From Clusia tigrina (lineage: Eukaryota > Arthropoda > Insecta > Diptera > Clusiidae), in NCBI GenBank assembly GCA_920105625.2, contig OV050030.1:241335889-241399888 (forward strand): 64,000 bases of DNA, in the 5' to 3' direction. The stretch's first letter is position 1; the number at the start of each line of letters is the position of its first letter. The position numbers and the translations under genes are program-made. Positions 1-13,000 of the stretch are shown here, one piece after another. Below the pieces are notes generated by a model that had not been told where the DNA came from, did no database searches, and was given only the letters and a program-made list of their open reading frames with translations.

Positions 1-36
1 CATACAAATGCTTGTAACTTTTTACTGGAGCGTCAT

Positions 37-63
37 AAAACCTTGAAATTTTGTAACAATAAA
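37..63 (+). other. Phased A/T tracts in the monomer
   Basis: Three A/T runs, AAAA (37-40), AAATTTT (46-52) and AATAAA (58-63), have centres about 11 bp apart, close to one helical turn. Such phasing is associated with intrinsic DNA curvature and with nucleosome positioning on satellites. The spacing is seen directly; the bending is inferred. The CTAG monomer variant loses the third tract. Confidence 0.4.
58..63 (+). other. AATAAA hexamer, recurring in most monomers
   Basis: The motif AATAAA lies just before GTACTCGAG in the consensus. It therefore recurs about every 196 bp on the + strand, except in monomers where this segment reads CAATCTAGTAC or has been shortened. It matches the canonical polyadenylation hexamer. 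Nothing shows that the array is transcribed, and an A+T-rich repeat could carry the hexamer by chance, so function is not claimed. Confidence 0.4.
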
Positions 64-144
64 GTACTCGAGCCTCTTGTCAATTTAAGTTATCGGTCAA
101 AGCTATGCTACCCTTGAGTCCCAAATCAAACACTGATACAACTT

Positions 145-254
145 CAAATGGCCCTAACTTCTATACGGTACGTCCTACACCTATCAAAGTTTGCAACATA
201 CAAATGCTTGTAACTTTTTACTGGAGCGTCATAAAACCTTGAAATTTTGTAACA
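145..254 (+). repeat. Two diverged 56-bp sub-repeats inside the satellite unit
   Basis: Bases 145-198 align without a gap to bases 201-254, the start of the next monomer, at an offset of 56 bp. By hand I count about 35 identical positions out of 54. Shared blocks are CAAATG, TAACTT, GG, CGTC and TTTG.AACA. So the end of one monomer (sub-unit C) and the beginning of the next (sub-unit A) are diverged copies of each other. The other 84 bp (61-144) has only weak resemblance: a CCTTGA block and a terminal ATAAA. The monomer probably grew from a shorter ancestral repeat. The pair also supplies short homology within each monomer, used at 22,297-22,352. Confidence 0.8.
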
Positions 255-3200
255 ATAAAGTACTCGAGCCTCTTGTCAATTTAAGCTATCGCTCAAAGCT
301 ATGCTACCCTTGAGTCCCAAATCAAACAGTGATAAAACTTCAAATGGCCCTAACTTCTATACGGTACGCCCTACACCTATCAAAGTTTGCAACATAGAAA
401 TGCTTGAAACTTTTTACTGGACCGTCATAAAACCTTGAAATTTTTGTAACAACCTAGTACTCGAGCCTCTTGTCAATTTAAGCTATCGCTCAAAGCTATG
501 CTACCCTTGAGTCCCAAATCAAACACTGGTAAAACTTCAAATGGCCCTAACTTCTATACGGTACGTCCTACACCTATCAAAGTTAGCAACATACAAATGC
601 TTGAAACTTTTTACTGGAGCGTCATAAACCCTTGAAATTTTGTGACAATAAAGTACTTGAGCCTCTTGTCAATTTAAGTTATCGATCAAAGCTATGCTAC
701 CCTTGAGTCCCAAATCAAACACTGATAAAACTTCAAATGGCCCTAACTTTTATACGGAACGTCCTACACTTTTCCAAGTTTGCAACATTCAAATGCTTGT
801 AACTTTTTACTGGAGCGTCATAAAACCTTGTTATTTTGTAACAATAAAGTACTCGAGCCTCTTGTCAATTTAAGTTATCGGTCAAAGCTATGCTACCCTT
901 GAGTCCCAAATCAAACACTGATAAAACTTCAAATGGCCCTAACTTCTATACGGTACGTCCTACACCTATCAAAGTTTGCAACATACAAATGCTTGTAGCT
1001 TTTTACTGGAGCGTCATAAAACCTTGCAATTTTGTAACAATAAAGTACTCGAGCCTCTTATCAATTTAAGCTATCGCTCAAAGCTATGCTACCCTTGAGT
1101 CCCAAATCAAACACTGATAAAACTTCAAATGGCCCTAACTTCTATACGGAACGTCCTACACTTATCCAAGTTTGCAACATTCAAATGCTTGTAACTTTTT
1201 ACTGGTGCGTCATAAAACCTTGCAATTTTATAACAATAAAGTACTCGAGCCTCTTATCAATTTAAGCTATCGCTCAAAGCTATGCTACCCTTGAGTCCCA
1301 AATCAAACACTGATAAAACTTCAAATCGCCCTAACTTCTATACGGAACGTCCTACACTTATCCAAGTTTGCAACATTCAAATGCTTGTAACTTTTTCCTG
1401 GAGCGTCATAAAACCTTGTTATTTTGTAACAATAAAGTACTCGAGCCTCTTGTCAATTTAAGTTATCGGTCAAAGCTATGCTACCCTTGAGTCCCAAATC
1501 AAACACTGATAAAACTTCAAATGGCCCTAACTTCTATACCGTACGTCCTACACCTATCAAAGTTTGCAACATACAAATGCTTGTAACTTTTTACTGGAGC
1601 GTCATAAAACCTTGCAATTTTGTCACAATAAAGTACTCAAGCCTCTTATCAATTTAAGCTAATGCTCAAAGCTATGCGACCCTTGAGTCCCAAATCAAAC
1701 ACTGATAAAACTTCAAATGGCCCTAACTTCTATACGGAACGTCCTACACTTATCCAAGTTTGCAACATTCAAATGCTTGTAACTTTTTACTGGAGCGTCA
1801 TAAAACCTTGTTATTTTGTAACAATAAAGTACTCGAGCCTCTTGTCAATTTAAGTTATCGGTCAAAGCTATGCCACCCTTGAGTCCCAAATCAAACACTG
1901 ATAAAACTTCAAATGGCCCTAACTTCTATACGGTACGACCTACACCTATCAAAGTTTGCAACATACAAATGCTGGTAACTTTTTACTGGAGCGTCATAAA
2001 ACCTTGAAATTTTGTAACAATAAAGTACTCGAGCCTCTTGTCAATTTAAGCTATGGCTCAAAGCTATGCTACCCTTGAGTCCCAAATCAAACAGTGATAA
2101 AACTTCAAATGGCCCTAACTTCTATACGGTACGTCCTACACCTATCAAAGTTTGCAACATACAAATGCTTGTAACTTTTTACTGGAGCGTCATAAAACCT
2201 TGAAATTTTGTAACAATCTAGTACTCGAGCCTCTTGTCAATTTAAGCTATCGCTCAAAGCTATGCTACCCTTGAGTCCCAAATCAAACACTGGTAAAACT
2301 TCAAATGGCCCTAACTTCTATACGGTACGTCCTACACCTATCAAAGTTTGCAACATACAAATGCTTGTAACTTTTTACTGGAGCGTCATAAAACCTTGAA
2401 ATTTTGTAACAATAAAGTACTCGAGCCTCTTGTCAATTTAAGCTATCGCTCAAAGCTATGCTACCCTTGAGTCCCAAATCAAACACTGATTAAACTTCAA
2501 ATGGCCCTATCTTCTATATGGTACGTTCTACACCTATCAAAGTTTGCAACATACAAATGCTTGTAACTTTTTACTGGAGCGTCATTAAACCATGAAATTT
2601 TGTAACAATAAAGTACTCGAGCCTCTTGTCGATTTAAGCTATCGCTGAAAGCTATGCTACCCTTGAGTCCCAAATCAAATACTGATAAAACTTCAAATGG
2701 CCCTAACTTCTATACGGTACGTCCTATACCTATCAATGTTTGCAACATACAAATGCTTGTAACTTTTTACTGGAGCGTCATAAAACCTTGAAATTTTGTA
2801 ACAATAAAGTACTCGAGCCTCTTGTCAATTTAAGCTATCGCTCAAAGCTATGCTACCCTTGAGTCCCAAATCAAACACTGATTAAACTTCAAATGGCCCT
2901 ATCTTCTATACGGTACGTCCTACACCTATCAAAGTTTGCAACATACAAATGCTTGTAACTTTTTACTGGAGCGTCATAAAACCTTGAAATTTTGTAACAA
3001 TAAAGTACTCGAGCCTCTTGTCAATTTAAGCTATCGCTCAAAGCTATGCTACCCTTGAGTCCCAAATCAAACAGTGATAAAACTTAAAATGGCCCTAACT
3101 TCTATACGGTACGTCCTACACCTATCAAAGTTTGCAACATACAAATGCTTGTAACTTTTTACTGGAGCGTCATAAAACCTTGAAATTTTGTAACAATCTA

Positions 3201-6200
3201 GTACTCGAGCCTCTTGTCAATTTAAGCTATCGCTCAAAGCTATGCTACCCTTGAGTCCCAAATCAAACAGTGATAAAACTTCAAATGGCCCTAACTTCTA
3301 TACGGTACATCCTTCACCTATCAAAGTTTGCAACATACAAATGCTTGTAACTTTTTACTGGAGCGTCATAAAATCTTGAAATTTTGTAACAATAAAGTAC
3401 TCGAGCCTCTTGTCAATTTAAGCTATCGCTCAAAGCTATGCTACCCTTGAGTCCCAATCAAACACTGATTAAACTTCAAATGACCCTATCTTCTATACGG
3501 TACGTCCTACACCTATCAAAGTTTGCAACATACAAATGCTTGTAACTTTTTCTGGAGCGTCATAAAACCTTGAAATTTTGTAACAATAAAGTACTCGAGC
3601 CTCTTGTCAATTTAAGCTATCGCTCAAAGCTATGCTACCCTTGAGTCCCAAATCAAACACTGATTAAACTTCAAATGGCCCTATCTTCTATACGGTACGT
3701 CCTACACCTATCAAAGTTTGCAACATACAAATGCTTGTAACTTTTTACTGGAGCGTCATAAAACCTCGAAATTTTGTAACAATAAAGTACTCGAGCCTCT
3801 TGTCAATTTAAGCTATCGCTCAAAGCTATGTTACCCTTGAGTCCCAAATCAAACAGTGATAAAACTTCAAATGGCCCTAACTTCTATACGGTACGTCCTA
3901 CACCTATCAAAGTTTGCAACATACAAATGCTTGTAACTTTTTACTGGAGCGTCATAAAACCTTGCAATTTTGTAACAATAAAGTACTCGAGCCTCTTGTC
4001 AATTTAAGCTATTGCTCAAAGCTATGATACCCTTGAGTCCCAAATCAAACACTGATTAAACTTCAAATGGCCCTATCTTCTATACGGTACGTCCTACACC
4101 TATCAAAGTTTGCAACATACAAATGCTTGTAACTTTTTCTGGAGCGTCATAAAACCTTGAAATTTTGTAACAATAAAGTACTCGAGCTTCTTGTCAATTT
4201 AAGCTATCGCTCAAAGCTATGCTACCCTTGAGTCCCAAATCAAACACTGATTAAACTTCAAATGGCCCTATCTTATATACGGTACGTCCTACACCTATAA
4301 AAGTTTGCAACATACAAATGCTTGTAACTTTTTACTGGAGCGTCATAAAACCTCGAAATTTTGTAACAATAAAGTACTCGAGCTTCTTGTCAGTTTAAGC
4401 TATCGCTCAAAGCTAGGCTACCCTTGAGTCCCAAATCAAACAGTGATAAAACTTCAAACGGCCCTAACTTCTATACGGTACGTCCTACACCTATCAAAGT
4501 TTGCAACATACAAATGCTTGTAACTTTTTACTGGAGCGTCATAAAACCTTGAAATTTTGTAACAATCTAGTACTCGAGCCTCTTGTCAATTTAAGCTATC
4601 GCTCAAAGCTATGCTACCCTTGAGTCCCAAATCAAACACTGATTAAACTTCAAATGGCCCTATCTTCTATACGGTACGTCCTATACCTAACAAAGTTTGC
4701 AACATACAAATGCTTGTAACTTTTTCTGGAGCGTCATAAAACCTTGCAATTTTGTAACAATAAAGTACTCGAGCCTCTTGTCAATTTTAGCTATCGCTCA
4801 AAGCTATGATACCCTTGAGTCCCAAATCAAACACTGATAAATCTTCAAATGGCCCTAATTTCTATACGGTACGTCCTACACCTATCAAAGCTTGCAAAAT
4901 ACAAATGCTTGTAACTTTTTACTGGATCGTCATTAAACCATGAAATTTTGTAACAATAAAGTACTCGAGCCTCTTGTCAATTTTAGCTATCGCTCAAAGC
5001 TATGATACCCTTGAGTCCCAAATCAAACACTGATAAAACTTCAAATGGCCCTAATTTCTATACGGTACGTCCTACACCTATCAAAGCTTGCAAAATACAA
5101 ATGCTTGTAACTTTTTACTGGAGCGTCATTAAACCATGAAATTTTGTAACAATAAAGTACTCGAGCCTCTTGTCGATTTAAGCTATCGCTCAAAGCTATG
5201 CTACCCTTGAGTCCCAAATCAAATACTGATAAAACTTCAAATGGCCCTAACTTCTATACGGTACGTCCTACACCTATCAAAGTTTGCAACATACAAATGG
5301 TTGTAACTTTTTCTGGAGCGTCATAAAACCTTGCAATTTTGTAACAATAAAGTACTCGAGCCTCTTGTCAATTTTAGCTATCGCTCAAAGCTATGATACC
5401 CTTGAGTCCCAAATCAAACACTGATAAAACTTCAAATGGCCCTAATTTCTATACGGTACGTCCTACACCTATCAAAGCTTGCAAAATACAAATGCTTGTA
5501 ACTTTTTACTGGAGCGTCATAAAACCTTGAAATTTTGTAACAATAAAGTACTCGAGCCTCTTGTCAATTTAAGCTATCGCTCAAAGCTATGCTACCCTTG
5601 AGTCCCAAATCAAACACTGATTAAACTTCAAATGGCCCTATCTTCTATACGGTACGTCCTACACCTATCAAAGTTTGCAACATACAAATGCTTGTAACTT
5701 TTTACTGGAGCGTCATAAAACCTTGAAATTTTGTAACAATAAAGTACTCGAGCCTCTTGTCAATTTAAGCTATCGCTCAAAGCTATGCTACCCTTGAGTC
5801 CCAAATCAAACAGTGATAAAACTTCAAATGGCCCTAACTTCTATACGGTACGTCCTACACCTATCAAAGTTTGCAACATACAAATGCTTGTAACTTTTTA
5901 CTGGAGCGTCATAAAACCTTGAAATTTTGTAACAATCTAGTACTCGAGCCTCTTGTCAATTTAAGCTATCGCTCAAAGCTATGCTACCCTTGAGTCCCAA
6001 ATCAAACACTGGTAAAACTTCAAATGGCCCTAACTTCTATACGGTACGTCCTACACCTATCAAAGTTTGCAACATACAAATGCTGGTAACTTTTTACTGG
6101 AGCGTCATAAAACCTTGAAATTTTGTAACAATAAAGTACTCGAGCCTCTTGTCAATTTAAGCTATCGCTCAAAGCTATGCTACCCTTGAGTCCCAAATCA

Positions 6201-9200
6201 AACACTGATTAAACTTCAAATGGCCCTATCTTCTATACGGTACGTCCTACACCTATCAAAGTTTGCAACATACAAATGCTTGTAACTTTTTCTGGAGCGT
6301 CATAAAACCTTGCAATTTTGTAACAATAAAGTACTCGAGCCTCTTGTCAATTTTAGCTATCGCTCAAAGCTATGATACCCTTGAGTCCCAAATCAAACAC
6401 TGATAAAACTTCAAATGGCCCTAATTTCTATACGGTACGTCCTACACCTATCAAAGCTTGCAAAATACAAATGCTTGTAACTTTTTACTGGAGCGTCATT
6501 AAACCATGAAATTTTGTAACAATAAAGTACTCGAGCCTCTTGTCAATTTTAGCTATCGCTCAAAGCTATGATACCCTTGAGTCCCAAATCAAACACTGAT
6601 AAAACTTCAAATGGCCCTAATTTCTATACGGTACGTCCTACACCTATCAAAGCTTGCAAAATACAAATGCTTGTAACTTTTTACTGGAGCGTCATTAAAC
6701 CATGAAATTTTGTAACAATAAAGTACTCGAGCCTCTTGTCGATTTAAGCTATCGCTCAAAGCTATGCTACCCTTGAGTCCCAAATCAAATACTGATAAAA
6801 CTTCAAATGGCACTAACTTCTATACGGTACGTCCTACACCTATCAAAGTTTGCATCATACAAATGCTTGTAACTTTTTCTGGAGCGTCATAAAACCTTGC
6901 AATTTTGTAACAATAAAGTACTCGAGCCTCTTGTCAATTTTAGCTATCGCTCAAAGCTATGATACCCTCGAGTCCCAAATCAAACACTGCTAAAACTTCA
7001 AATGGCCCTAATTTCTATACGGTACGTCCTACACCTATCAAAGCTTGCAAAATACAAATGCTTGTAACTTTTTACTGGAGCGTCATAAAACCTTGAAATT
7101 TTGTAACAATAAAGTACTCGAGCCTCTTGTCAATTTAAGCTATCGCTCAAAACTATGCTACCCTTGAGTCCCAAATCAAACAGTGATAAAACTTCAAATG
7201 GCCCTAACTTCTATACGGTACGTCCTACACCTATCAAAGTTTGCAACATACAAATGCTTGTAACTTTTTACTGGAGCGTCATAAAACCTTGAAATTTTGT
7301 AACAATCTAGTACTCGAGCCTCTTGTCAATTTAAGCTATCGCTCAAAGCTATGCTACCCTTGAGTCCCAAATCAAACACTGGTAAAACTTCAAATGGCCC
7401 TAACTTCTATACGGTACGTCCTACACCTATCAAAGTTTGCAACATACAAATGCTTGTAACTTTTTACTGGAGCGTCATAAAACCTTGAAATTTTGTAACA
7501 ATAAAGTACTCGAGCCTCTTGTCAATTTAAGCTATCGCTCAAAGCTATGCTACCCTTGAGTCCCAAATCAAACACTGATTAAACTTCAAATGGCCCTATC
7601 TTCTATACGGTACGTCCTACACCTATCAAAGTTTGCAACATACAAATGCTTGTAACTTTTTCTGGAGCGTCATTAAACCATGAAATTTTGTAACAATAAA
7701 GTACTCGAGCCTCTTGTCAATTTTAGCTATCGCTCAAAGCTATGATACCCTTGAGTCCCAAATCAAACACTGATAAAACTTCAAATGGCCCTAATTTCTA
7801 TACGGTACGTCCTACACCTATCAAAGCTTGCAAAATACAAATGCTTGTAACTTTTTACTGGAGCGTCATTAAACCATGAAATTTTGTAACAATAAAGTAC
7901 TCGAGCCTCTTGTCGATTTAAGCTATCGCTCAAAGCTATGCTACCCTTGAGTCCCAAATCAAATACTGATAAAACTTCAAATGGCCCTAACTTCTATACG
8001 GTACGTTCTACACCTATCAAAGTTTGCAACATACAAATGCTTGTAACTTTTTCTGGAGCGTCATAAAACCTTGCAATTTTGTAACAATAAAGTACTCGAG
8101 CCTCTTGTCAATTTTAGCTATCGCTCAAAGCTATGATACCCTTGAGTCCCAAATCAAACACTGATAAAACTTCAAATGGCCCTAATTTCTATACGGTACG
8201 TCCTACACCTATCAAAGCTTGCAAAATACAAATGCTTGTAACTTTTTACTGGAGCGTCATAAAACCTTGAAATTTTGTAACAATAAAGTACTCGAGCCTC
8301 TTGTCAATTTAAGCTATCGCTGAAAGCTATGCTACCCTTGAGTCCCAAATCAAACACTGATTAAACTTCAAATGGCCCTATCTTCTATACGGTACGTCCT
8401 ACACCTATCAAAGTTTGCAACATACAAATGCTTGTAACTTTTTACTGGAGCGTCATAAAACCTTGAAATTTTGTAACAATAAAGTACTCGAGCCTCTTGT
8501 CAATTTAAGCTATCGCTCAAAGCTATGCTACCCTTGAGTCCCAAATCAAACACTGATAAAACTTCAAATGGCCCTAACTTCTATACGGTACGTCCTACAC
8601 CTATCAAAGTTTGCAACATACAAATGCTTGTAACTTTTTACTGGAGCGTCATAAAACCTTGAAATTTTGTAACAATCTAGTACTCGAGCCTCTTGTCAAT
8701 TTAAGCTATCGCTCAAAGCTATGCTACCCTTGAGTCCCAAATCAAACACTGGTAAAACTTCAAATGGCCCTAACTTCTATACGGTACGTCCTACACCTAT
8801 CAAAGTTTGCAACATACAAATGCTTGTAACTTTTTACTGGAGCGTCATAAAACCTTGAAATTTTGTAACAATAAAGTACTCGAGCCTCTTGTCAATTTAA
8901 GCTATCGCTCAAAGCTATGCTACCCTTGAGTCCCAAATCAAACACTGATTAAACTTCAAATGGCCCTATCTTCTATACGGTACGTCCTACACCTATCAAA
9001 GTTTGCAACATACAAATGCTTGTAACTTTTTCTGGAGCGTCATAAACCCTTGCAATTTTGTAACAATAAAGTACTCGAGCCTCTTGTCAATTTTAGCTAT
9101 CGCTCAAAGCTATGATACCCTTGAGTCCCAAATCAAACACTGATAAAACTTCAAATGGCCCTAATTTTTATACGGTACGTCCTACACCTATCAAAGCTTG

Positions 9201-10048
9201 CAAAAAACAAATGCTTGTAACTTTTTACTGGAGCGTCATAAAACCTTGAAATTTTGTAACAATAAAGTACTCGAGCCTCTTGTCAATTTAAGCTATCGCT
9301 CAAAGCTATGCTATCCTTGAGTCCCAAATCAAACACTGATTAAACTTCAAATGGCCCTATCTTCTATACGGTACGTCCTACACCTATCAAAGTTTGCAAC
9401 ATACAAATGCTTGTAACTTTTTACTGGAGCGTCTTAAAACCTTGAAATTTTGTAACAATAAAGTTCTCGAGCCTCTTGTCGATTTAAGCTATCGCTCAAA
9501 GCTATGCTACCCTTGAGTCCCAAATCAAATACTGATAAAACTTCAAATGGCCCTAACTTCTATACGGTACGTCCTACACCTATCAAAGTTTGCAATACAA
9601 ATGCTTGTAACTTTTTCTGGAGCGTCATAAAACCTTGCAATTTTGTAACAATAAAGTACTCGAGCCTCTTGTCAATTTTAGCTATCGCTCAAAGCTATGA
9701 TAGCCTTGAGTCCCAAATCAAACACTGATAAAACTTCAAATGGCCCTACTTTCTATACGGTACGTCCTACACCTATCAAAGCTTGCAAAATACAAATGCT
9801 TGTAACTTTTTACTGGAGCGTCATAAAACCTTGAAATTTTGTAACAATAAAGTACTCGAGCCTCTTGTCAATTTAAGCTATCGCTCAAAGCTATGCTACC
9901 CTTGAGTCCCAAATCAAACACTGATTAAACTTCAAATGGCCCTATCTTCTATACGGTACGTCCTACACCTATCAAAGTTTGCAACATACAAATGCTTGTA
10001 ACTTTTTACTGGAGCGTCATAAAACCTTGAAATTTTGTAACAATAAAG

Positions 10049-10060
10049 TACTCGATTTAA
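10049..10060 (+). other. 12-bp deletion junction in a satellite monomer (copy 1)
   Basis: Here CTCGATTTAAGC replaces the usual CTCGAGCCTCTTGTCAATTT context, with 12 bases missing directly after the CTCGA of the XhoI-like site. It is a useful private marker, since the same deletion occurs exactly 4,096 bp further right. Confidence 0.9.
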
Positions 10061-13000
10061 GCTATCGCTCAAAGCTATGCTACCCTTGAGTCCCAAATCA
10101 AACAGTGATAAAACTTCAAATGGCCCTAACTTCTATACGGTACGTCCTACACCTATCAAAGTTTGCAACATACAAATGCTTGTAACTTTTTACTGGAGCG
10201 TCATAAAACCTTGAAATTTTGTAACAATCTAGTACTCGAGCCTCTTGTCAATTTAAGCTATCGCTCAAAGCTATGCTACCCTTGAGTCCCAAATCAAACA
10301 CTGGTAAAATTTCAAATGGCCATAACTTCTATACGGTACGTCCTACACCTATCAAAGTTTGCAACATACAAATGCTTGTAACTTTTTACTGGAGCGTCAT
10401 AAAACCTTGAAATTTTGTAACAATAAAGTACTCGAGCCTCTTGTCAATTTAAGCTATCGCTCAAAGCTATGCTACCCTTGAGTCCCAAATCAAACACTGA
10501 TTAAACTTCAAATGGCCCTATCTTCTATACGGTACGTCCTACACCTATCAAAGTTTGCAACATACAAATGCTTGTAACTTTTTCTGGAGCGTCATAAAAC
10601 CTTGCAATTTTGTAACAATAAAGTACTCGAGCCTCTTGTCAATTTTAGCTATCGCTCAAAGCTATGATACCCTTGAGTCCCAAATCAAACACTGATAAAA
10701 CTTCAAATGGCCCTTATTTCTATACGGTACGTCCTACACCTATCAAAGCTTGCAAAATACAAATGCTCGTAACTTTTTACTGGAGCGTCATTAAACCATG
10801 AAATTTTGTAACAATAAAGTACTCGAGCCTCTTGTCGATTTAAGCTATCGCTCAAAGCTATGCTACCCTTGAGTCCCAAATCAAATACTGATAAAACTTC
10901 AAATGGCACTAACTTCTATACGGTACGTCCTACACCTATCAAAGTTTGCATCATACAAATGCTTGTAACTTTTTCTGGAGCGTCATAAAACCTTGCAATT
11001 TTGTAACAATAAAGTACTCGAGCCTCTTGTCAATTTTAGCTATCGCTCAAAGCTATGATACCCTCGAGTCCCAAATCAAACACTGCTAAAACTTCAAATG
11101 GCCCTAATTTCTATACGGTACGTCCTACACCTATCAAAGCTTGCAAAATACAAATGCTTGTAACTTTTTACTGGAGCGTCATAAAACCTTGAAATTTTGT
11201 AACAATAAAGTACTCGAGCCTCTTGTCAATTTAAGCTATCGCTCAAAACTATGCTACCCTTGAGTCCCAAATCAAACAGTGATAAAACTTCAAATGGCCC
11301 TAACTTCTATACGGTACGTCCTACACCTATCAAAGTTTGCAACATACAAATGCTTGTAACTTTTTACTGGAGCGTCATAAAACCTTGAAATTTTGTAACA
11401 ATCTAGTACTCGAGCCTCTTGTCAATTTAAGCTATCGCTCAAAGCTATGCTACCCTTGAGTCCCAAATCAAACACTGGTAAAACTTCAAATGGCCCTAAC
11501 TTCTATACGGTACGTCCTACACCTATCAAAGTTTGCAACATACAAATGCTTGTAACTTTTTACTGGAGCGTCATAAAACCTTGAAATTTTGTAACAATAA
11601 AGTACTCGAGCCTCTTGTCAATTTAAGCTATCGCTCAAAGCTATGCTACCCTTGAGTCCCAAATCAAACACTGATTAAACTTCAAATGGCCCTATCTTCT
11701 ATACGGTACGTCCTACACCTATCAAAGTTTGCAACATACAAATGCTTGTAACTTTTTCTGGAGCGTCATTAAACCATGAAATTTTGTAACAATAAAGTAC
11801 TCGAGCCTCTTGTCAATTTTAGCTATCGCTCAAAGCTATGATACCCTTGAGTCCCAAATCAAACACTGATAAAACTTCAAATGGCCCTAATTTCTATACG
11901 GTACGTCCTACACCTATCAAAGCTTGCAAAATACAAATGCTTGTAACTTTTTACTGGAGCGTCATTAAACCATGAAATTTTGTAACAATAAAGTACTCGA
12001 GCCTCTTGTCGATTTAAGCTATCGCTCAAAGCTATGCTACCCTTGAGTCCCAAATCAAATACTGATAAAACTTCAAATGGCCCTAACTTCTATACGGTAC
12101 GTTCTACACCTATCAAAGTTTGCAACATACAAATGCTTGTAACTTTTTCTGGAGCGTCATAAAACCTTGCAATTTTGTAACAATAAAGTACTCGAGCCTC
12201 TTGTCAATTTTAGCTATCGCTCAAAGCTATGATACCCTTGAGTCCCAAATCAAACACTGATAAAACTTCAAATGGCCCTAATTTCTATACGGTACGTCCT
12301 ACACCTATCAAAGCTTGCAAAATACAAATGCTTGTAACTTTTTACTGGAGCGTCATAAAACCTTGAAATTTTGTAACAATAAAGTACTCGAGCCTCTTGT
12401 CAATTTAAGCTATCGCTGAAAGCTATGCTACCCTTGAGTCCCAAATCAAACACTGATTAAACTTCAAATGGCCCTATCTTCTATACGGTACGTCCTACAC
12501 CTATCAAAGTTTGCAACATACAAATGCTTGTAACTTTTTACTGGAGCGTCATAAAACCTTGAAATTTTGTAACAATAAAGTACTCGAGCCTCTTGTCAAT
12601 TTAAGCTATCGCTCAAAGCTATGCTACCCTTGAGTCCCAAATCAAACAGTGATAAAACTTCAAATGGCCCTAACTTCTATACGGTACGTCCTACACCTAT
12701 CAAAGTTTGCAACATACAAATGCTTGTAACTTTTTACTGGAGCGTCATAAAACCTTGAAATTTTGTAACAATCTAGTACTCGAGCCTCTTGTCAATTTAA
12801 GCTATCGCTCAAAGCTATGCTACCCTTGAGTCCCAAATCAAACACTGGTAAAACTTCAAATGGCCCTAACTTCTATACGGTACGTCCTACACCTATCAAA
12901 GTTTGCAACATACAAATGCTTGTAACTTTTTACTGGAGCGTCATAAAACCTTGAAATTTTGTAACAATAAAGTACTCGAGCCTCTTGTCAATTTAAGCTA

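Larger units (their letters stand above)
1..196 (+). repeat. Reference satellite monomer
   Basis: I use this first unit to define monomer coordinates. Landmarks, in order: CAAATGCTTGTAAC (5-18), GGAGCGTCATAAAACC (27-42), GAAATTTTG (45-53), AATAAA (58-63), XhoI-type site CTCGAG (67-72), GCCTCTTGTC (72-81), GCTATCG (89-95), CCCTTGAGTCCC (111-122), CAAATGGCCCTAACTTC (145-161), TACGGTACGTCC (164-175) and TTTGCAA (190-196). The common variants used below to follow HORs are: CTAG replacing the AATAAA segment; TTTTTCTGG, which lacks one A; GTCAATTTTAGC or GTCGATTTAAGC; GATTAAAC or GGTAAAAC for GATAAAAC; GATACC for GCTACC; and TATATTTTTAC for TAACTTTTTAC. Because 196 leaves a remainder of 1 when divided by 3, the reading frame shifts at every monomer. 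Confidence 0.95.
1..1960 (+). repeat. Left block with TTATTTTG and ATTCAAATG monomer variants
   Basis: Monomers here include a distinctive type reading GGAACGTCCTACACTTATCC, then CATTCAAATGC, then CCTTGTTATTTTG and GTTATCGGTC. CATTCAAATG occurs at about 786, 1,178, 1,374 and 1,766. The stretch 786-1,177 resembles 1,374-1,765 at an offset of 588 bp, giving a partial trimer HOR. The same variant monomers reappear near 23.7, 25.3 and 28.0 kb. One monomer near 458 has ACCTAGTACTCG, an intermediate toward the CTAG type common further right. Confidence 0.8.

Noticed and set aside
1..30. Imperfect dyad around TTGCAACATACAAATGCTTGTAA at the monomer joint
   Set aside because: TTGCAA is a palindrome and ACAA..TTGT can pair, but the longer arms match at only about 7 of 11 positions, too weak to claim a structure.
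151..158. CCCTAA hexamer resembling a telomere repeat
   Set aside because: Only one hexamer per monomer (in GGCCCTAACTT), never in tandem, and altered in several variants. Chance is the simpler explanation.
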